From an uncultured Elusimicrobiales bacterium (GTDB taxonomy: Bacteria; Elusimicrobiota; Elusimicrobia; Elusimicrobiales; Elusimicrobiaceae), in assembly GCA_934667625.1 (NCBI GenBank), contig CAKUMH010000001.1, positions 62,001 to 126,000 on the forward strand: 64,000 bases of DNA. The letters are read 5' to 3'. The position numbers were made by a program, and so were the translations under genes. Position 1 is the stretch's first letter. Every line of letters begins with the position of its first letter. The notes under the pieces were generated by a model that was given only the letters and a program-made list of their open reading frames with translations, was not told the origin of the DNA and ran no database searches. Below are positions 7,106-17,546 of this stretch, piece by piece.

Positions 7106-8863
7106 GTGAATACTAGCGTTACCGAACAAATTAAGGACAAGTTGGACATTGTAGAATTTATCCGGCAGTATGTACCGAATTTAAAGCGCGCGGGTAAAAC
7201 TTACAAGGCCTGTTGTCCTTTTCATAAAGAGAAAACCCCTTCCTTCACTTGCAGCAGCGAAAAGGGGTTGTTCTATTGTTTCGGCTGCCAGGCAGGCGGA
7301 GATATTTTTGATTTTCTGATGCGGATAGAAAATCTCTCCTTCAACGAAGCATTGGCCAAGTTGGCCGATCTCGCAGGAGTGCCCTACCGACCAACACGCC
7401 AGCTGACCGGGGAAGAAATCCGGCGCGCCAATGTGCGGCGTCTGCTAGAGTTTGCAAAAAGTTTTTACCATAAAAATTTAATGGCGGCCGGGGGCGAATT
7501 CGCGCGCGCGTACGTGAAAAAGCGCAATTTGACCAAAGAAACCTGCCAGCACTTTGAGCTGGGCTTTGCCAAAGCAGAACCCACCGCTCTGGCACAGGCG
7601 GCCTTGGCCGCTGGATACAGCGAACAGGATTTGAAGGACGCCGGGTTGTGCATCATCACCGGGTTTGGCCCGCGCGATTACTACCGCAACCGCCTGATGT
7701 TCCCCATTATCAACCACCGCGGGGACACCATTGGCTTCGGCGGACGTATTTTGGGCGAAGGTGAACCCAAGTATTTAAATTCGCCGGAGACGATTGTTTT
7801 TACCAAAAGCCATGTGCTTTACGGCTTAAATTTTGCCGGGCCGGAAATCCGCAAGACGGGCCGGGCCGTGCTGCTGGAAGGGTACATGGACGTCATCGCC
7901 TGCCACCAAGCAGGGGCCGCCTATACCGTGGCGCCGCTGGGCACCAGTTTGACCGACGAACACGCGCGCCTGCTCAAGCGTTATACGCAAAATGTCGTGG
8001 TGCTGTTTGACCCCGATGAAGCCGGTATTAAGGCCGCGCTGCGCGGCGGGCTGATTTTGATTGAGCGGGGGCTCTTTGTGAAGGTGGCCGCGCTGCCGGA
8101 CGGGTTAGACCCCGACGAATATATTGCCAAGTACGGCAAGGACAAATTTGAAGAGATTTTGGACCACGCGCAGGATTTGATTGCCTTCCACACGAAACGG
8201 CTTTTGAGTGAGGCGCCGCAGCCGCTCTGCGCGCAGGACAAGACGAATATCGTCACGGAGCTGGCAGAGACAATTGCCCAACAGCCCGACGAAATCGTCC
8301 GCGGGGAATGGGCCAAGTACGTGGCGGAGCACTTGGGCGTGGGAGAAGGCGTCGTGCGCGAGCGTGTGTGGGAACAGCTAACCCCGCAGGGGCCCTTCAA
8401 AAAACGCACGCAGCCCGGAGAAACGGTGGAAATGGATGAATCCGTGAACCCAGCGGAAGAGGATTTGCTGTCTTGGATGTTAAAGAGCCCGCAGCATGTG
8501 GTGTTGTGCTCGGAGCTGGTGCGGGAGGATTTTTCCACCCCCGCTGCTTGGAACCTGTTTGAGGCAATTGTAAAGGCGCATGCGGAAAATCCCCAGGCAA
8601 CCGACCTGGCCGAAGCCGCGGCGGCCCTGGCCCCCGAACAGAAGAACACCCTGGTTCGGCTTGCAATGCTGCAAGCCCCAGCCGATTTTGACCCGGCACG
8701 CGACATTGCCGCCTGCGCCGCACGGCTGGAACAAGCCGGCGTGCAAAAGCGGCTGGAGGCCGTCAAGCGCCAAATGAAACAATTGGGCGCGGGTAACGTG
8801 CCGCCGGAAGTAATTCAAAATTATATGCAGTTGCAGAACAAATTAAAAAAATATCGCAGTTGA
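7106..8863 (+). CDS. dnaG: DNA primase
   Basis: 585 residues. The N-terminal CHC2 zinc ribbon (CPFHKEK and YCFGC) is at about residues 37-63. The TOPRIM core has [11 protein letters not shown] and [10 protein letters not shown], and a C-terminal helicase-interaction region follows. It makes RNA primers at the replication fork. I prefer GTG 7106 ([19 protein letters not shown]), which fits the family N-terminus; an upstream in-frame ATG (7058) lies inside the terminator-like hairpin. Weak start signals and the hairpin suggest low expression relative to rpsU. rpoD follows after 7 nt. Confidence 0.96.
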   Translation: MNTSVTEQIKDKLDIVEFIRQYVPNLKRAGKTYKACCPFHKEKTPSFTCSSEKGLFYCFGCQAGGDIFDFLMRIENLSFNEALAKLADLAGVPYRPTRQLTGEEIRRANVRRLLEFAKSFYHKNLMAAGGEFARAYVKKRNLTKETCQHFELGFAKAEPTALAQAALAAGYSEQDLKDAGLCIITGFGPRDYYRNRLMFPIINHRGDTIGFGGRILGEGEPKYLNSPETIVFTKSHVLYGLNFAGPEIRKTGRAVLLEGYMDVIACHQAGAAYTVAPLGTSLTDEHARLLKRYTQNVVVLFDPDEAGIKAALRGGLILIERGLFVKVAALPDGLDPDEYIAKYGKDKFEEILDHAQDLIAFHTKRLLSEAPQPLCAQDKTNIVTELAETIAQQPDEIVRGEWAKYVAEHLGVGEGVVRERVWEQLTPQGPFKKRTQPGETVEMDESVNPAEEDLLSWMLKSPQHVVLCSELVREDFSTPAAWNLFEAIVKAHAENPQATDLAEAAAALAPEQKNTLVRLAMLQAPADFDPARDIAACAARLEQAGVQKRLEAVKRQMKQLGAGNVPPEVIQNYMQLQNKLKKYRS

Positions 8864-8870
8864 GGAACAT

Positions 8871-10580
8871 ATGGCATCTGGAAACAAAGCGCTGAAGGAT
8901 TTAGTAGAAGAAGGAAAAGAGAGCGGTTTTTTGTCGCTGGAGGAATTGAACCGTTCTATTGCCGCGTCGGACATGAGCGCGGAGGATATTGACGGCGTCA
9001 TGGGGACCTTAGACGACCTGGGCATCCAAGTGGTGGACCAAAAGAAATACAAAGCCGCCGCTGCCGAAAACAAGGAAGCCCTGAGCGAGGATTGGTCCGC
9101 CAGCCCGGATGTGTCCAACTCCATTCGGATGTATTTGTCCGAAATGGGCAAGGTGCCGCTTTTGTCCCGCGATGAAGAAATCACCCTGGCGCGCAACATC
9201 CGCGAACGTGAAAAAGAACTGCGCAAACTGGTGCTGGAATCGCCCATCACCATGCGCGAAATCTGCAACTGGGAAGAACTGGTGGACCAAGAGGAAATGA
9301 CCACCAAGGAACTGATGCCACGCGGCAAACGCACAACGCGCGAGCTAAACAACATGCGCAAAAAACTCAAGGATGCGGCGCAGTTTATCGGTAAACGGGA
9401 GCAGGAAATCACGAAGCTGATGAAGGAACTGCGCGAAGGCAATTTGACCGATAAAAAGCGCAACAACGCCATTGAAAAACTGGAAGCCAAACAAAAGGAA
9501 GTGGTGGCCAGCATTACCAAATTGAATTTGAACCAAAACAAAATTAAACGTTTGACCAACAAAATCAAAAACTTGGCAGACCGCCTGACCGAAGCCCGCA
9601 ACGACATACAGCGCTTTGACGATTACTTCGGCCCTTATGCCACGGTCAAAAAGTTGGTGACCAAATTTAAAGCGGGCAAGATGACCGAGAAGGAATTTAA
9701 AAAGGCGACCAAGTTCACGCTGCCCGAATTGGAACGCGCTTTAGCCAACATTGAGGATGTGCAGCGCCGCCACGCACAAATGGTGGACATGCTGCCCATG
9801 ACCGAAAAAGAATTTATTTCGTTCAACGACCGCATTGTGTTTTTTGAAAACATGATTTTGCAGGACAAGCTGAAGCTCATCAAGGCCAACTTGCGCTTAG
9901 TGGTGTCTATTGCCAAGAAACACGTCAATTCCAATTTGGAGCTTTCCGACCTGATTCAGGAAGGCGGCTTGGGGCTGATGAAAGCGGTGGAAAAATTTGA
10001 ATACAAACGCGGGTTTAAATTCTCTACCTATGCCACGTGGTGGATCCGCCAGAGCATTAACCGCGCCATTGCCGACCAGGCCAACACGATCCGCATCCCC
10101 GTGCATATGAAGGAATTGGTTTCCAAGCTGACCAAGGTGACCAATAAATTCCGCCAAGAGCACGGCCGCGAACCCACCTTGGAAGATTATTCCAAGACGC
10201 TGCGCCTGTCCGTGGAGAAGGTGAAGAGCGTGCTGAAGATTATGCAGGACCCGATTTCCCTTTCCACGCCGATTGGCGAAGATGAGGATTCCAACCTGGA
10301 AGATTTTATTGAAGATAAGAACGGGCCAAACCCCACCACGGCCGCCGTGGACTTTTTGCGCAAGCAGGAAGTGGCGGACGTGCTGGCAACGCTTTCGGAG
10401 CGGGAGGCCAAAATTATCAGTTTGCGCTTTGGGATTGATTCCGGCTACCCCCGCACCTTGGAAGAGGTGGGCAAAATGTTTAACGTAACGCGCGAGCGCG
10501 TGCGTCAAATTGAGGCCAAGGCTATCCGCAAATTGCGCCACCCCAGCCGCACCAAAATGTTAAAAGATTACCAGGAATAA
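8871..10580 (+). CDS. rpoD: primary RNA polymerase sigma factor (sigma-70)
   Basis: 569 residues with the order of a housekeeping sigma. Region 1.1-like residues 1-60 come first, then region 1.2 ([20 protein letters not shown]) and a long non-conserved coiled insert (about residues 120-300). Region 2 ([19 protein letters not shown], then [15 protein letters not shown] for -10 recognition), region 3, and region 4 ([20 protein letters not shown] for -35 recognition) follow. Last gene of the rpsU-dnaG-rpoD operon, closed by a strong terminator. TATAAT boxes seen across the window fit this sigma. Confidence 0.97.
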   Translation: MASGNKALKDLVEEGKESGFLSLEELNRSIAASDMSAEDIDGVMGTLDDLGIQVVDQKKYKAAAAENKEALSEDWSASPDVSNSIRMYLSEMGKVPLLSRDEEITLARNIREREKELRKLVLESPITMREICNWEELVDQEEMTTKELMPRGKRTTRELNNMRKKLKDAAQFIGKREQEITKLMKELREGNLTDKKRNNAIEKLEAKQKEVVASITKLNLNQNKIKRLTNKIKNLADRLTEARNDIQRFDDYFGPYATVKKLVTKFKAGKMTEKEFKKATKFTLPELERALANIEDVQRRHAQMVDMLPMTEKEFISFNDRIVFFENMILQDKLKLIKANLRLVVSIAKKHVNSNLELSDLIQEGGLGLMKAVEKFEYKRGFKFSTYATWWIRQSINRAIADQANTIRIPVHMKELVSKLTKVTNKFRQEHGREPTLEDYSKTLRLSVEKVKSVLKIMQDPISLSTPIGEDEDSNLEDFIEDKNGPNPTTAAVDFLRKQEVADVLATLSEREAKIISLRFGIDSGYPRTLEEVGKMFNVTRERVRQIEAKAIRKLRHPSRTKMLKDYQE

Positions 10581-10596
10581 TCTGCCGCACAAAAGC

Positions 10597-10631
10597 AAAG
10601 CCCCGCGTCAATCCAAACGCGGGGCTTTTTT
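10597..10631 (+). terminator. rho-independent terminator after rpoD
   Basis: Stem AGCCCCGCG / CGCGGGGCT with a T-run, 16 nt after the rpoD stop. Confidence 0.92.
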
Positions 10632-10653
10632 GTACCATACGGTATCTGCGAAA

Positions 10654-12054
10654 TCAGTTCTCTTGTACAAAACGTTTAAAAAACCGCTCCGCCTGGCGAA
10701 ATTCTCTGCTTTGTTTAGCGGCCTCTATCGCCCGCGCGCTGATCTTGTTGGAAAACGAATCCGTCATCGCGCCTTCCAGCGATACGGCTCCGGCAACGCC
10801 AAACGGTCTCCCCATATCGGACGGCTCTTCCGGCCGGAGTTTCTCCTTGTCCACCACAAAGCGCACGTCCGTGGAACCCTGTTGGTTACGCAGCGTAGTT
10901 TCCTTTCCATATTGCTGGTACACCAAAAGACGAATTTTCCCGTCAGGTTCCTGCATCCCCAGGACGATTCGTTCCTTTTTACGGCCTTGCCGCAAGGCGG
11001 TCAAATCGGCCACCAGCTCCCCGTTTTGCAAAAAGATACACTGCTTTTTTTCGTACGTATACGAACAGAACATTTCTTCTCCGTTGGCTCTTTTTTCGTA
11101 AATCACCCGGCCGTCCGGATTTTTTTCTTGGACGGTAACGGGCGCATCTTCCAAGATATCCATGGAATACTTGTCACTCCTTTCGGGGAAAAAACGCTCT
11201 TGCACCAAGTCGCCCCGGGCATCAAATTCCAACAGGACAACGCCTTCTTCTCCCTGTTCTTCCACCACATATTTATCATTGGAGGAAGGGCGGCCATTTA
11301 CATATTTGTAGGCGCGTTTTTTGCATAAACTGCGCCAGCCGTCTGCTCCGCCGCGGGTGTGTTTAAATACAGCAACATCCAATAAATTAATCATGCCGTC
11401 CGCATCATCGCAAGAAAAGCGCATCCCCGGCCGGCCTTTGTACATAAGTCCCGTTCCGCTGTCCGGCGTGTGGTACCGCGCGGAGGCATTATTGCGCCCA
11501 TACTTGTACTGGTCGGCAAGGCCCAATGTATGCCCCAACTCATGCATTAAAACATTCCAGTTCCCGCCGGTGAGCAGATTGCCCAACCCGCCGCGGTGCA
11601 TAAAAAATAACCGCATGGGTTTTGCGTCCATTCGCACACATGCCAGCGCGCGGAGACAGTTTTCCCACATGGTTTGCTTAGACACCACATACAGCTCCAA
11701 ATCGGGCGTTGAGCACCTTTCCCCCTCCACCGCTACGGACACGGGGGCGTTTAAGACCTCGCGCAAATCTTCAAATTCCTCCGTGCGCTTGGCGGAAACA
11801 ATCTGCTTCCACGTTTCACTAAACCAACGCTGATACCCCTGTTGCACTTTTTCCAAATAAAACGCATTGTCCTTTTTGTCTGTTTGGTTCTCCAGCCGGA
11901 TGCAAACCGGTTCCCCACGGGAAATCTTTCGCATTAAAGCAAAGGGAGAGCCCTCCCCCGAGCGGGGAACGACTCCGTCCAACAGGGCAAAAGGCGCCGC
12001 CAGCAACGCCGGGGCGCACGCAAACATGCTTACCAGTATAAAAATGTTCCTCAT
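10654..12054 (-). CDS. secreted metzincin-like zinc metalloprotease
   Basis: 466 residues. Residues 1-19 form a signal peptide (MRNIFILVSMFACAPALLA, then AAPF). The active site HELGHTLGLAD (H171, E172, H175, D181) is the metzincin pattern HExxHxxGxxD with Asp as third zinc ligand, as in snapalysin-type enzymes. LMYKG about 25 residues later could supply the Met-turn. The C-terminal half (about 260-466) is charged and Lys/Glu-rich, with alternating short strands that could form repeats, and has no family I recognise. It stands alone, convergent to rpoD. A secreted or periplasmic peptidase is well supported; the target is unknown. Confidence 0.8.
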   Translation of the reverse strand: MRNIFILVSMFACAPALLAAPFALLDGVVPRSGEGSPFALMRKISRGEPVCIRLENQTDKKDNAFYLEKVQQGYQRWFSETWKQIVSAKRTEEFEDLREVLNAPVSVAVEGERCSTPDLELYVVSKQTMWENCLRALACVRMDAKPMRLFFMHRGGLGNLLTGGNWNVLMHELGHTLGLADQYKYGRNNASARYHTPDSGTGLMYKGRPGMRFSCDDADGMINLLDVAVFKHTRGGADGWRSLCKKRAYKYVNGRPSSNDKYVVEEQGEEGVVLLEFDARGDLVQERFFPERSDKYSMDILEDAPVTVQEKNPDGRVIYEKRANGEEMFCSYTYEKKQCIFLQNGELVADLTALRQGRKKERIVLGMQEPDGKIRLLVYQQYGKETTLRNQQGSTDVRFVVDKEKLRPEEPSDMGRPFGVAGAVSLEGAMTDSFSNKISARAIEAAKQSREFRQAERFFKRFVQEN

Positions 12055-12111
12055 GCGGATATTTTAGAGGTTTTTACCTAAAAGTCAAGACGGGCGCGGC
12101 AAAAAAGAATT

Positions 12112-12795
12112 TTATTTCTTTTCTTTTTTAAATAAATCGCGCAGGAATTCGGCCACGAGCTCTTTAGAGCCAAGGCCGACGCCAATCCCAAATGCGAGGC
12201 CCAAGGACGCCAACACGATGGTGACCACATTGTTCACCAGTTGGTTGACAAAACCCAGGTTTTCCACCGCCAGCATGGCACAAAAGAACACGATAAAAAT
12301 ATCCACCGCTTTAGCAATAAAGAAACCGCCCTTTAGGTTGTTGGCTTTGGCGGAGTTTTCAATAATGTTGCCCATCAGCTTGCCAAAGAGAAGGCCCGCA
12401 AACAAAATAAGCACGGACACAAAGAGCGTGGGGATAAATGCCAAAAAGCGCGTGAAGAGGTCGCGGATGATTTCCAGGTGCAGAACGTCGGCCGCTAGCA
12501 CAATGGCGTAAAAAATAACGGCCCAAGCCAACACAAACGCGATGATGTACGTCGGCGATTTGCCCAGCCCAAAACGGACGCACAACTCGTTGATGCCCAG
12601 TTTGGATGTTTTTTCGTCAAACGAAATTTTATTTAAAATCTTTTTGGCGTAAGAACCCACCAGGCGCGAAATATAAAGCCCCAGCACCAAAATGAGCACA
12701 GCCGCAAAAAGCAGCACAAGCACGCGCAAACTGCTTTGACCCACCGTCAAAAGATGAGTGCTTACCTGCGAAGAAATCGTTTCCAAATCCATCAT
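12112..12795 (-). CDS. small membrane protein with mechanosensitive-channel-type TM helices
   Basis: 227 residues, with three to five hydrophobic segments. The motifs LVGSYAKKILNK, LLFGKLMGNIIENSAKA and ASLGLAFGIGVGLGSKELV match the conserved TM-helix repeat of MscS-related small-conductance channel proteins. The C-terminal cytoplasmic beta domain of true MscS is missing; the protein ends with the short basic tail FLRDLFKKEKK. ATG 12795 (MMDLE) is chosen for the AGGAGG six nucleotides upstream. It is divergent from recG with under 60 nt between, so the promoters overlap. Confidence 0.75.
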   Translation of the reverse strand: MMDLETISSQVSTHLLTVGQSSLRVLVLLFAAVLILVLGLYISRLVGSYAKKILNKISFDEKTSKLGINELCVRFGLGKSPTYIIAFVLAWAVIFYAIVLAADVLHLEIIRDLFTRFLAFIPTLFVSVLILFAGLLFGKLMGNIIENSAKANNLKGGFFIAKAVDIFIVFFCAMLAVENLGFVNQLVNNVVTIVLASLGLAFGIGVGLGSKELVAEFLRDLFKKEKK

Positions 12796-12853
12796 AATAT
12801 GCCTCCTTTTTTTTAATTGTAGCAAATATTATTTGTAAAATAAGTATATAGCT

Positions 12854-14950
12854 ATGCCGGATACTACACAAATCCAATACCTAAAGGGCATCGGCCCCGC
12901 CAAAGCCAAACTGTTTGAAAAGCTGGAAATTCAAACGGTGGAGGACCTGCTACATTATTATCCCCGCACTTACCAGGACCGCCGGCTGGGCGTACCGCCC
13001 AATGAGTACAATTCCGAGGCTCTTGTGGTATTTAAAGGCCGGGTGCTGCGCACGCAGGAAATACCGGCCCGCAGTGTACTGATTTTTAAAGCGTTTTTAG
13101 AGGATGAAAAAGGGAACCAGGTGGAATGTACGTGGTTTAAAAAACGCATGTACCGCGGGTTCCGGTTTGACCCGTTCGGCGCGCTTAAAAAAGATTTTAA
13201 AATAAACCACGAAGTGTGGGTGATTGGCAAGCGGGAAAATAAAAATAATTTTTTTGGCAATAAAATTACCGTGGACGAACAATACCCCGAAGAGGACGCG
13301 CTTTGCAAACTGCACGCCGGACGGCTCACCCCCATTTACGCCCTGACGGAAGGACTGACCAATAAGCAGTTTAGGCAATTTGTCTACGAGGCATTGCAAA
13401 CACCTTCTTTGGCGCGGGAACCGGAAATTTTGCCACCGGCACTGCTTTGCAAACGCAAACTTTTAAGCGCCCCGCAGGCGCTGAAGGCCATTCATTTCCC
13501 CAATTCGCTGGCCGAATTGGAGAGCGCTCGCACCCGCCTGGCATACGAGGAATTTTTGCTCCTGGCCACGGCCTGGGGCATTAAACGCACGCAAACTAAA
13601 ATTTTATCTAAAGATTATTCCTACGAAATCAAAAAAACGCTTTTAACGCCCTTCCGCGAGCAGCTCGGTTTTGCCTTTACCAACAGCCAAAAAAAAGTGA
13701 TTAACGAAATCTTCCGCGATTTGTGCTCGCCACGCCCGATGAACCGCCTGCTGCAGGGGGATGTGGGTTCCGGCAAGACGGTGGTGGCGCTGTGCGCCAT
13801 GCTGCTGGCGGTGGAAAACGGCTATCAGGCGGCCCTGATGGCTCCGACCGAAATTTTGGCAGAACAGCACTTTTTGACGTTTAAACGCATTTTGCAAGGG
13901 CTAAAGGTAAACTTGGCGGTGCTGACCTCCAGCACCAAGTCGGCCGCCAAAAAGAGGATTTTAAAGGAACTGGCTGAGGGGAAAATTGATATTTTGGTCG
14001 GCACGCATTCCGTGATTCAGGATGACGTAAAATTTCACAATTTGCGTCTAGCAGTGATTGACGAACAGCACCGCTTTGGCGTGAAACAACGCAGCAAACT
14101 CAAGGAAAAAACCGCTAAGCTGGACTTGCTGACCATGACGGCCACCCCCATTCCGCGGACGCTCGCGCTGGCGTTTTACGGCGATTTGGAAGTGTCCACC
14201 TTAAGTGAACTTCCGCCCGGCAGGCAGCCGATACAGACGGAGAGCGCCACCTCCAAACTGGCTTACGACCGCGTGCGGGAAGAAGTGCAAAAAGGACGGC
14301 AGGCGTACATTGTTTTCCCGCTCATTGAAGAGAGCGAAAAGGTGTCTGCCAAGGCGGTTACGGCAGAATTTGAAAAACTGCAAAAAGTGTTTCCGCAGTT
14401 TCGGCTGGCGGTACTGCACGGGCAAATGACGCAGACGGAAAAAGAAAATGTGATGGCGGATTTTGCCGCGCATAAAACCGATATTTTGGTGGCTACCCCT
14501 GTAATTGAAGTGGGCATTGACGTCAAAAACGCAACGGTTATGGTCATTGAAAACGCCGAACGGTTCGGGCTGGCCAGTTTGCACCAGTTGCGCGGACGCG
14601 TGGGCCGCGGTGAACACGAAAGTTACTGTATTTTGGTGCCCCAGCACGCGGGTAGCGTGGCCAAGGAACGGGTGGATATTATTTGCGCCACGCGCGACGG
14701 GTTTAAAATCGGCGAGCGGGATATGCAGCTGCGCGGCCCCGGTGAAATTTTGGGCACGCGCCAAAGCGGGGAACTGGAATTTAAGGCCGGGGATATTTTT
14801 CAGGACCGAGACATTTTATATCAGGCCATTGAGGACCGGAACGAACTTTTAACGCAGGACCCCGCACTGACCAAGCCGGAACATTTGCTCTTCCGCCAAA
14901 AGTTGGCACAGCTGTACCAAAAGAATTGGCACCTGATTGATTTGAGCTGA
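12854..14950 (+). CDS. recG: ATP-dependent DNA helicase RecG
   Basis: 698 residues, the usual length. An N-terminal OB-fold wedge region (about 1-240) begins with a helix-hairpin-helix-like stretch (IQYLKGIGPAKAKLFEKL). The motor follows: Walker A GDVGSGKTVVA, motif II DEQHRFGV, motif III TATPIPRTLAL, and motif VI LRGRVGRGEHESYC. RecG reverses stalled forks and migrates branched DNA in the cytoplasm. The start is tight against a TATATAG element (12846-12852), so the transcript may be nearly leaderless. Convergent with metG. Confidence 0.97.
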   Translation: MPDTTQIQYLKGIGPAKAKLFEKLEIQTVEDLLHYYPRTYQDRRLGVPPNEYNSEALVVFKGRVLRTQEIPARSVLIFKAFLEDEKGNQVECTWFKKRMYRGFRFDPFGALKKDFKINHEVWVIGKRENKNNFFGNKITVDEQYPEEDALCKLHAGRLTPIYALTEGLTNKQFRQFVYEALQTPSLAREPEILPPALLCKRKLLSAPQALKAIHFPNSLAELESARTRLAYEEFLLLATAWGIKRTQTKILSKDYSYEIKKTLLTPFREQLGFAFTNSQKKVINEIFRDLCSPRPMNRLLQGDVGSGKTVVALCAMLLAVENGYQAALMAPTEILAEQHFLTFKRILQGLKVNLAVLTSSTKSAAKKRILKELAEGKIDILVGTHSVIQDDVKFHNLRLAVIDEQHRFGVKQRSKLKEKTAKLDLLTMTATPIPRTLALAFYGDLEVSTLSELPPGRQPIQTESATSKLAYDRVREEVQKGRQAYIVFPLIEESEKVSAKAVTAEFEKLQKVFPQFRLAVLHGQMTQTEKENVMADFAAHKTDILVATPVIEVGIDVKNATVMVIENAERFGLASLHQLRGRVGRGEHESYCILVPQHAGSVAKERVDIICATRDGFKIGERDMQLRGPGEILGTRQSGELEFKAGDIFQDRDILYQAIEDRNELLTQDPALTKPEHLLFRQKLAQLYQKNWHLIDLS

Positions 14951-14970
14951 CAGCACCTTTACACAAGCAA

Positions 14971-14997
14971 GGGGAACAAAGAAATTCTTTGTCCCCC
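14971..14997. terminator. possible terminator between recG and metG
   Basis: Inverted repeat GGGGAACAAAGAA / TTCTTTGTCCCC with one bulge between convergent genes. No clear T-run, so weak. Confidence 0.45.
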
Positions 14998-15024
14998 GAT
15001 GCGTTTTACAAGAGCGGCTGCGTG

Positions 15025-16527
15025 CTATTTATCCAAACGCGGAAAAAGCGGCGCGTACTTTTCAATCTTGCCGGGCAGCAGGCGTTTTTGCATTTCCTTG
15101 GCAACCGTCGGCATAAAAGGCTCCAGCCACACAGCTACCTTGCGCAGGCAGGCCACCAGCTCCAAAAGCACCGCTTGGGCGGCGGGCACATCGTGCTTGG
15201 CGAGCTCCCACGGTTTCTTTTCGTCCACCAGCTTGTTTAGCTCGCTGGCAAAGCCGTAAATGTGCTCCAGCACTTTATCAAAGGCTAGGTCGTTATAGGC
15301 TTTATCAATAGCGGCGTCCACTTCGGCAGATTTGGCCAGGAGCGGATAGTTGCCTTCAATGGTTTGGGGCAATTCGCCGATATTTTTGGCGGCCATATTG
15401 AGCGTGCGGGAAAGCAGGTTGCCAATGTTGTTGGCCAGGTCGGAATTGTAGCGGTTTTTAAAGCTCGTCATGGAGAAGTCGCCGTCCTGCCCGAAGGGAA
15501 CCTCGCGGAATAAAAACGCGCGCAGCGGGTCCACCCCATATTGGGCGGCTACTGCGGCAGGGTCTACAATGTTGCCCATGGATTTGGACATTTTTTCCCC
15601 CTCCACCGTCCACCACCCGTGGGCAAACACCTTTTTGGGCAGCGGCAGGCCCAGCGCCATTAACACCGCCGGCCAAATAACCGTGTGAAAGCGGAAGATT
15701 TCCTTGCCTACCATATGCAGATCGGCCGGCCATAAATCTTCAAACTTTTCCGCCTTGATTTGCTTGAGCTGGGCCTCGTGTTCGGCTTTATCATCGCAGA
15801 TCAGCGTGCCATATCCGGCGGCGGAAATATAGTTAATCAGTGCGTCAAACCACACGTAAATGGTGTGTTTGGGGTTGCTCGGCACCGGAATGCCCCACGC
15901 CACTTTGGTACGCGTGACGGACAAATCCTGCAAGCCGCCTTTGACAAAATTGATGATTTCGTTGGCGCGCGTTTTGGGGCTTAAAAATTCCGGGTGCTCC
16001 TCGTAATACTTGAGGAGCGGTTTTTCGTAACGGGAGAGTTTAAAGAAGTAGGTTTCCTCGTGCACCTCGGTCAGCGGTTTTTTGTGCACGGGGCAGAGGT
16101 TGCCTTCCAAAATTTCGCTCTCGTTATAGTACTGCTCGCAGGATAGGCAGTATTTGCCGGAGTAGGAACCCAGGTAAATATCGCCACTTTTGAGGAGCTT
16201 TTCAAAAATAGCCTGCACGACATGCTCGTGTTTAGCATCGGTGGTGCGGATAAAATCGTCGTAAGAAATGTTAAGCAGTTTCCACAGTTCTTTGTATTTG
16301 GCGGAAACTTGGTCCGTCCATTCTTTGGGCGTAACACCTGCCGCGACGGCGGATTTTTCAATGTTGGCGCCGTGTTCGTCCGTGCCTGTTAAAAAGCGGA
16401 CGTCAAAGCCCTTTTGGCGTTTGTAGCGGGCCAGCACGTCGTCGGCAATCGTTGTATACGCATGGCCGATATGCGGCACCGAGTTCACATAATAAATAGG
16501 GGTGGTAATATAGAATTTCTTGGTCAT
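15025..16527 (-). CDS. metG: methionyl-tRNA synthetase
   Basis: 500 residues of class I synthetase. HIGH-type motif HIGHAYTTIADDVLARY lies near the start. The connective peptide has one zinc knuckle (CLSC and CPVHK). The KMSKSMGNIVDP signature lies at about residue 303, and an anticodon-binding helical domain follows. The C-terminal tRNA-binding/dimerisation domain of the longer bacterial form is absent, so this is the short type. RBS GGAGAAC. It is the last gene of the kdsC-tmk-holB-metG operon, 12 nt after holB. Confidence 0.96.
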   Translation of the reverse strand: MTKKFYITTPIYYVNSVPHIGHAYTTIADDVLARYKRQKGFDVRFLTGTDEHGANIEKSAVAAGVTPKEWTDQVSAKYKELWKLLNISYDDFIRTTDAKHEHVVQAIFEKLLKSGDIYLGSYSGKYCLSCEQYYNESEILEGNLCPVHKKPLTEVHEETYFFKLSRYEKPLLKYYEEHPEFLSPKTRANEIINFVKGGLQDLSVTRTKVAWGIPVPSNPKHTIYVWFDALINYISAAGYGTLICDDKAEHEAQLKQIKAEKFEDLWPADLHMVGKEIFRFHTVIWPAVLMALGLPLPKKVFAHGWWTVEGEKMSKSMGNIVDPAAVAAQYGVDPLRAFLFREVPFGQDGDFSMTSFKNRYNSDLANNIGNLLSRTLNMAAKNIGELPQTIEGNYPLLAKSAEVDAAIDKAYNDLAFDKVLEHIYGFASELNKLVDEKKPWELAKHDVPAAQAVLLELVACLRKVAVWLEPFMPTVAKEMQKRLLPGKIEKYAPLFPRLDK

Positions 16528-16539
16528 AAGTTCTCCGTA

Positions 16540-17544
16540 TTAAAAAAGCTGCAAATTGAGTCCGTCCAGGCTCATGAGTGCCGTCTCCACCACCAGCGCC
16601 GGGGAAACGTTGCGGCTGATACTGCGTTTGTAATTTTCAAAACGTGTAAGTGCCTGCTGATAGGCACGCTGTTTGGCTTCGTCCGGCTCGTGCGTCCACG
16701 CACGGTGCAGGGCCATAATGAGTACGTCCAGCACGGCTTGCGCCTCTTGCCGGGCTGCCACTAACGTGCGGGAAAGGCCCATGGCCACACCGCACGGCCC
16801 CTGTGGCTTGCCAAATCCGCCGCTTTGCAAGAGTTCCAACGCTTCGGAGGCCTTTAATGCCCCGGAAACAGAGCCGGCGGCGTAGCGGGCGCACAAATCC
16901 ACATCTGACACGTTGGCTCCGGTTTGCGGCAAAATCTGCTTAAGGGTTTCTTCGTCCAGCGGGGCAAAGGCCAAGGGTTGGCAGCGCGACAAAATGGTGC
17001 GCAGCATAGTGGCGCGTTTGTTGGTAATCAAAATCCAAAGGGTCCGTTGGGGCGGTTCTTCAATAAATTTAAGCAGGGCGTTGGCCGCCGCGCCTTGCAT
17101 GGTTTGGGCTTGGTCAATCACCAGCACCTTCCACCCGTTTCCCACCCGCTTTTGCTGGGATTTAGCCGTTACCTCGCGAATGGTATCTACGTTAATATGC
17201 TGCTGTTTGGCCAGTTCTTTTTCCAGGTCTTCTTCGTAACCCTTGCTGGAAAAGTCTTTTTTTACTTCCATGCGCGCCTGGTATAAAAAATCTACAAAAG
17301 TTACATCCGGGTGGGTGCCTTTTTCAATGGCTTGGCAGCTGGCACAAACGCCGCAAGCGCGGCCCGTTTGCAACGCGCTGGGATCCTGGCAGTTTAAAGC
17401 TTGGGCAAATTTACGCGCCGCTAAGGCTTTGCCCACGCCGTCCGGCCCGTAGAACAAGAGCGCGCCCGGCACTTTTTGGCTTTGGACGAGCTTTTGCAAA
17501 TACGAGGAGGCTTTTTCCTGCCCCAGGAGTTCGGCTAACGGCAT
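16540..17544 (-). CDS. holB: DNA polymerase III delta-prime subunit
   Basis: 334 residues of AAA+ clamp-loader type. The P-loop is GPDGVGKALA, with Ala in place of the usual Thr/Ser after Lys, in line with a delta-prime that does not hydrolyse ATP. A zinc motif CGVCASC follows, then LLKFIEEPPQRTLWILIT and RTILSRCQPLAFAPL as in HolB/DnaX. It belongs to the clamp loader that places the sliding clamp on DNA; HolA, its partner, is encoded at 28501 in this window. The ATG is 2 nt after the tmk stop with no clear ribosome-binding site, suggesting coupling. Confidence 0.93.
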   Translation of the reverse strand: MPLAELLGQEKASSYLQKLVQSQKVPGALLFYGPDGVGKALAARKFAQALNCQDPSALQTGRACGVCASCQAIEKGTHPDVTFVDFLYQARMEVKKDFSSKGYEEDLEKELAKQQHINVDTIREVTAKSQQKRVGNGWKVLVIDQAQTMQGAAANALLKFIEEPPQRTLWILITNKRATMLRTILSRCQPLAFAPLDEETLKQILPQTGANVSDVDLCARYAAGSVSGALKASEALELLQSGGFGKPQGPCGVAMGLSRTLVAARQEAQAVLDVLIMALHRAWTHEPDEAKQRAYQQALTRFENYKRSISRNVSPALVVETALMSLDGLNLQLF

Positions 17545-17546
17545 GG

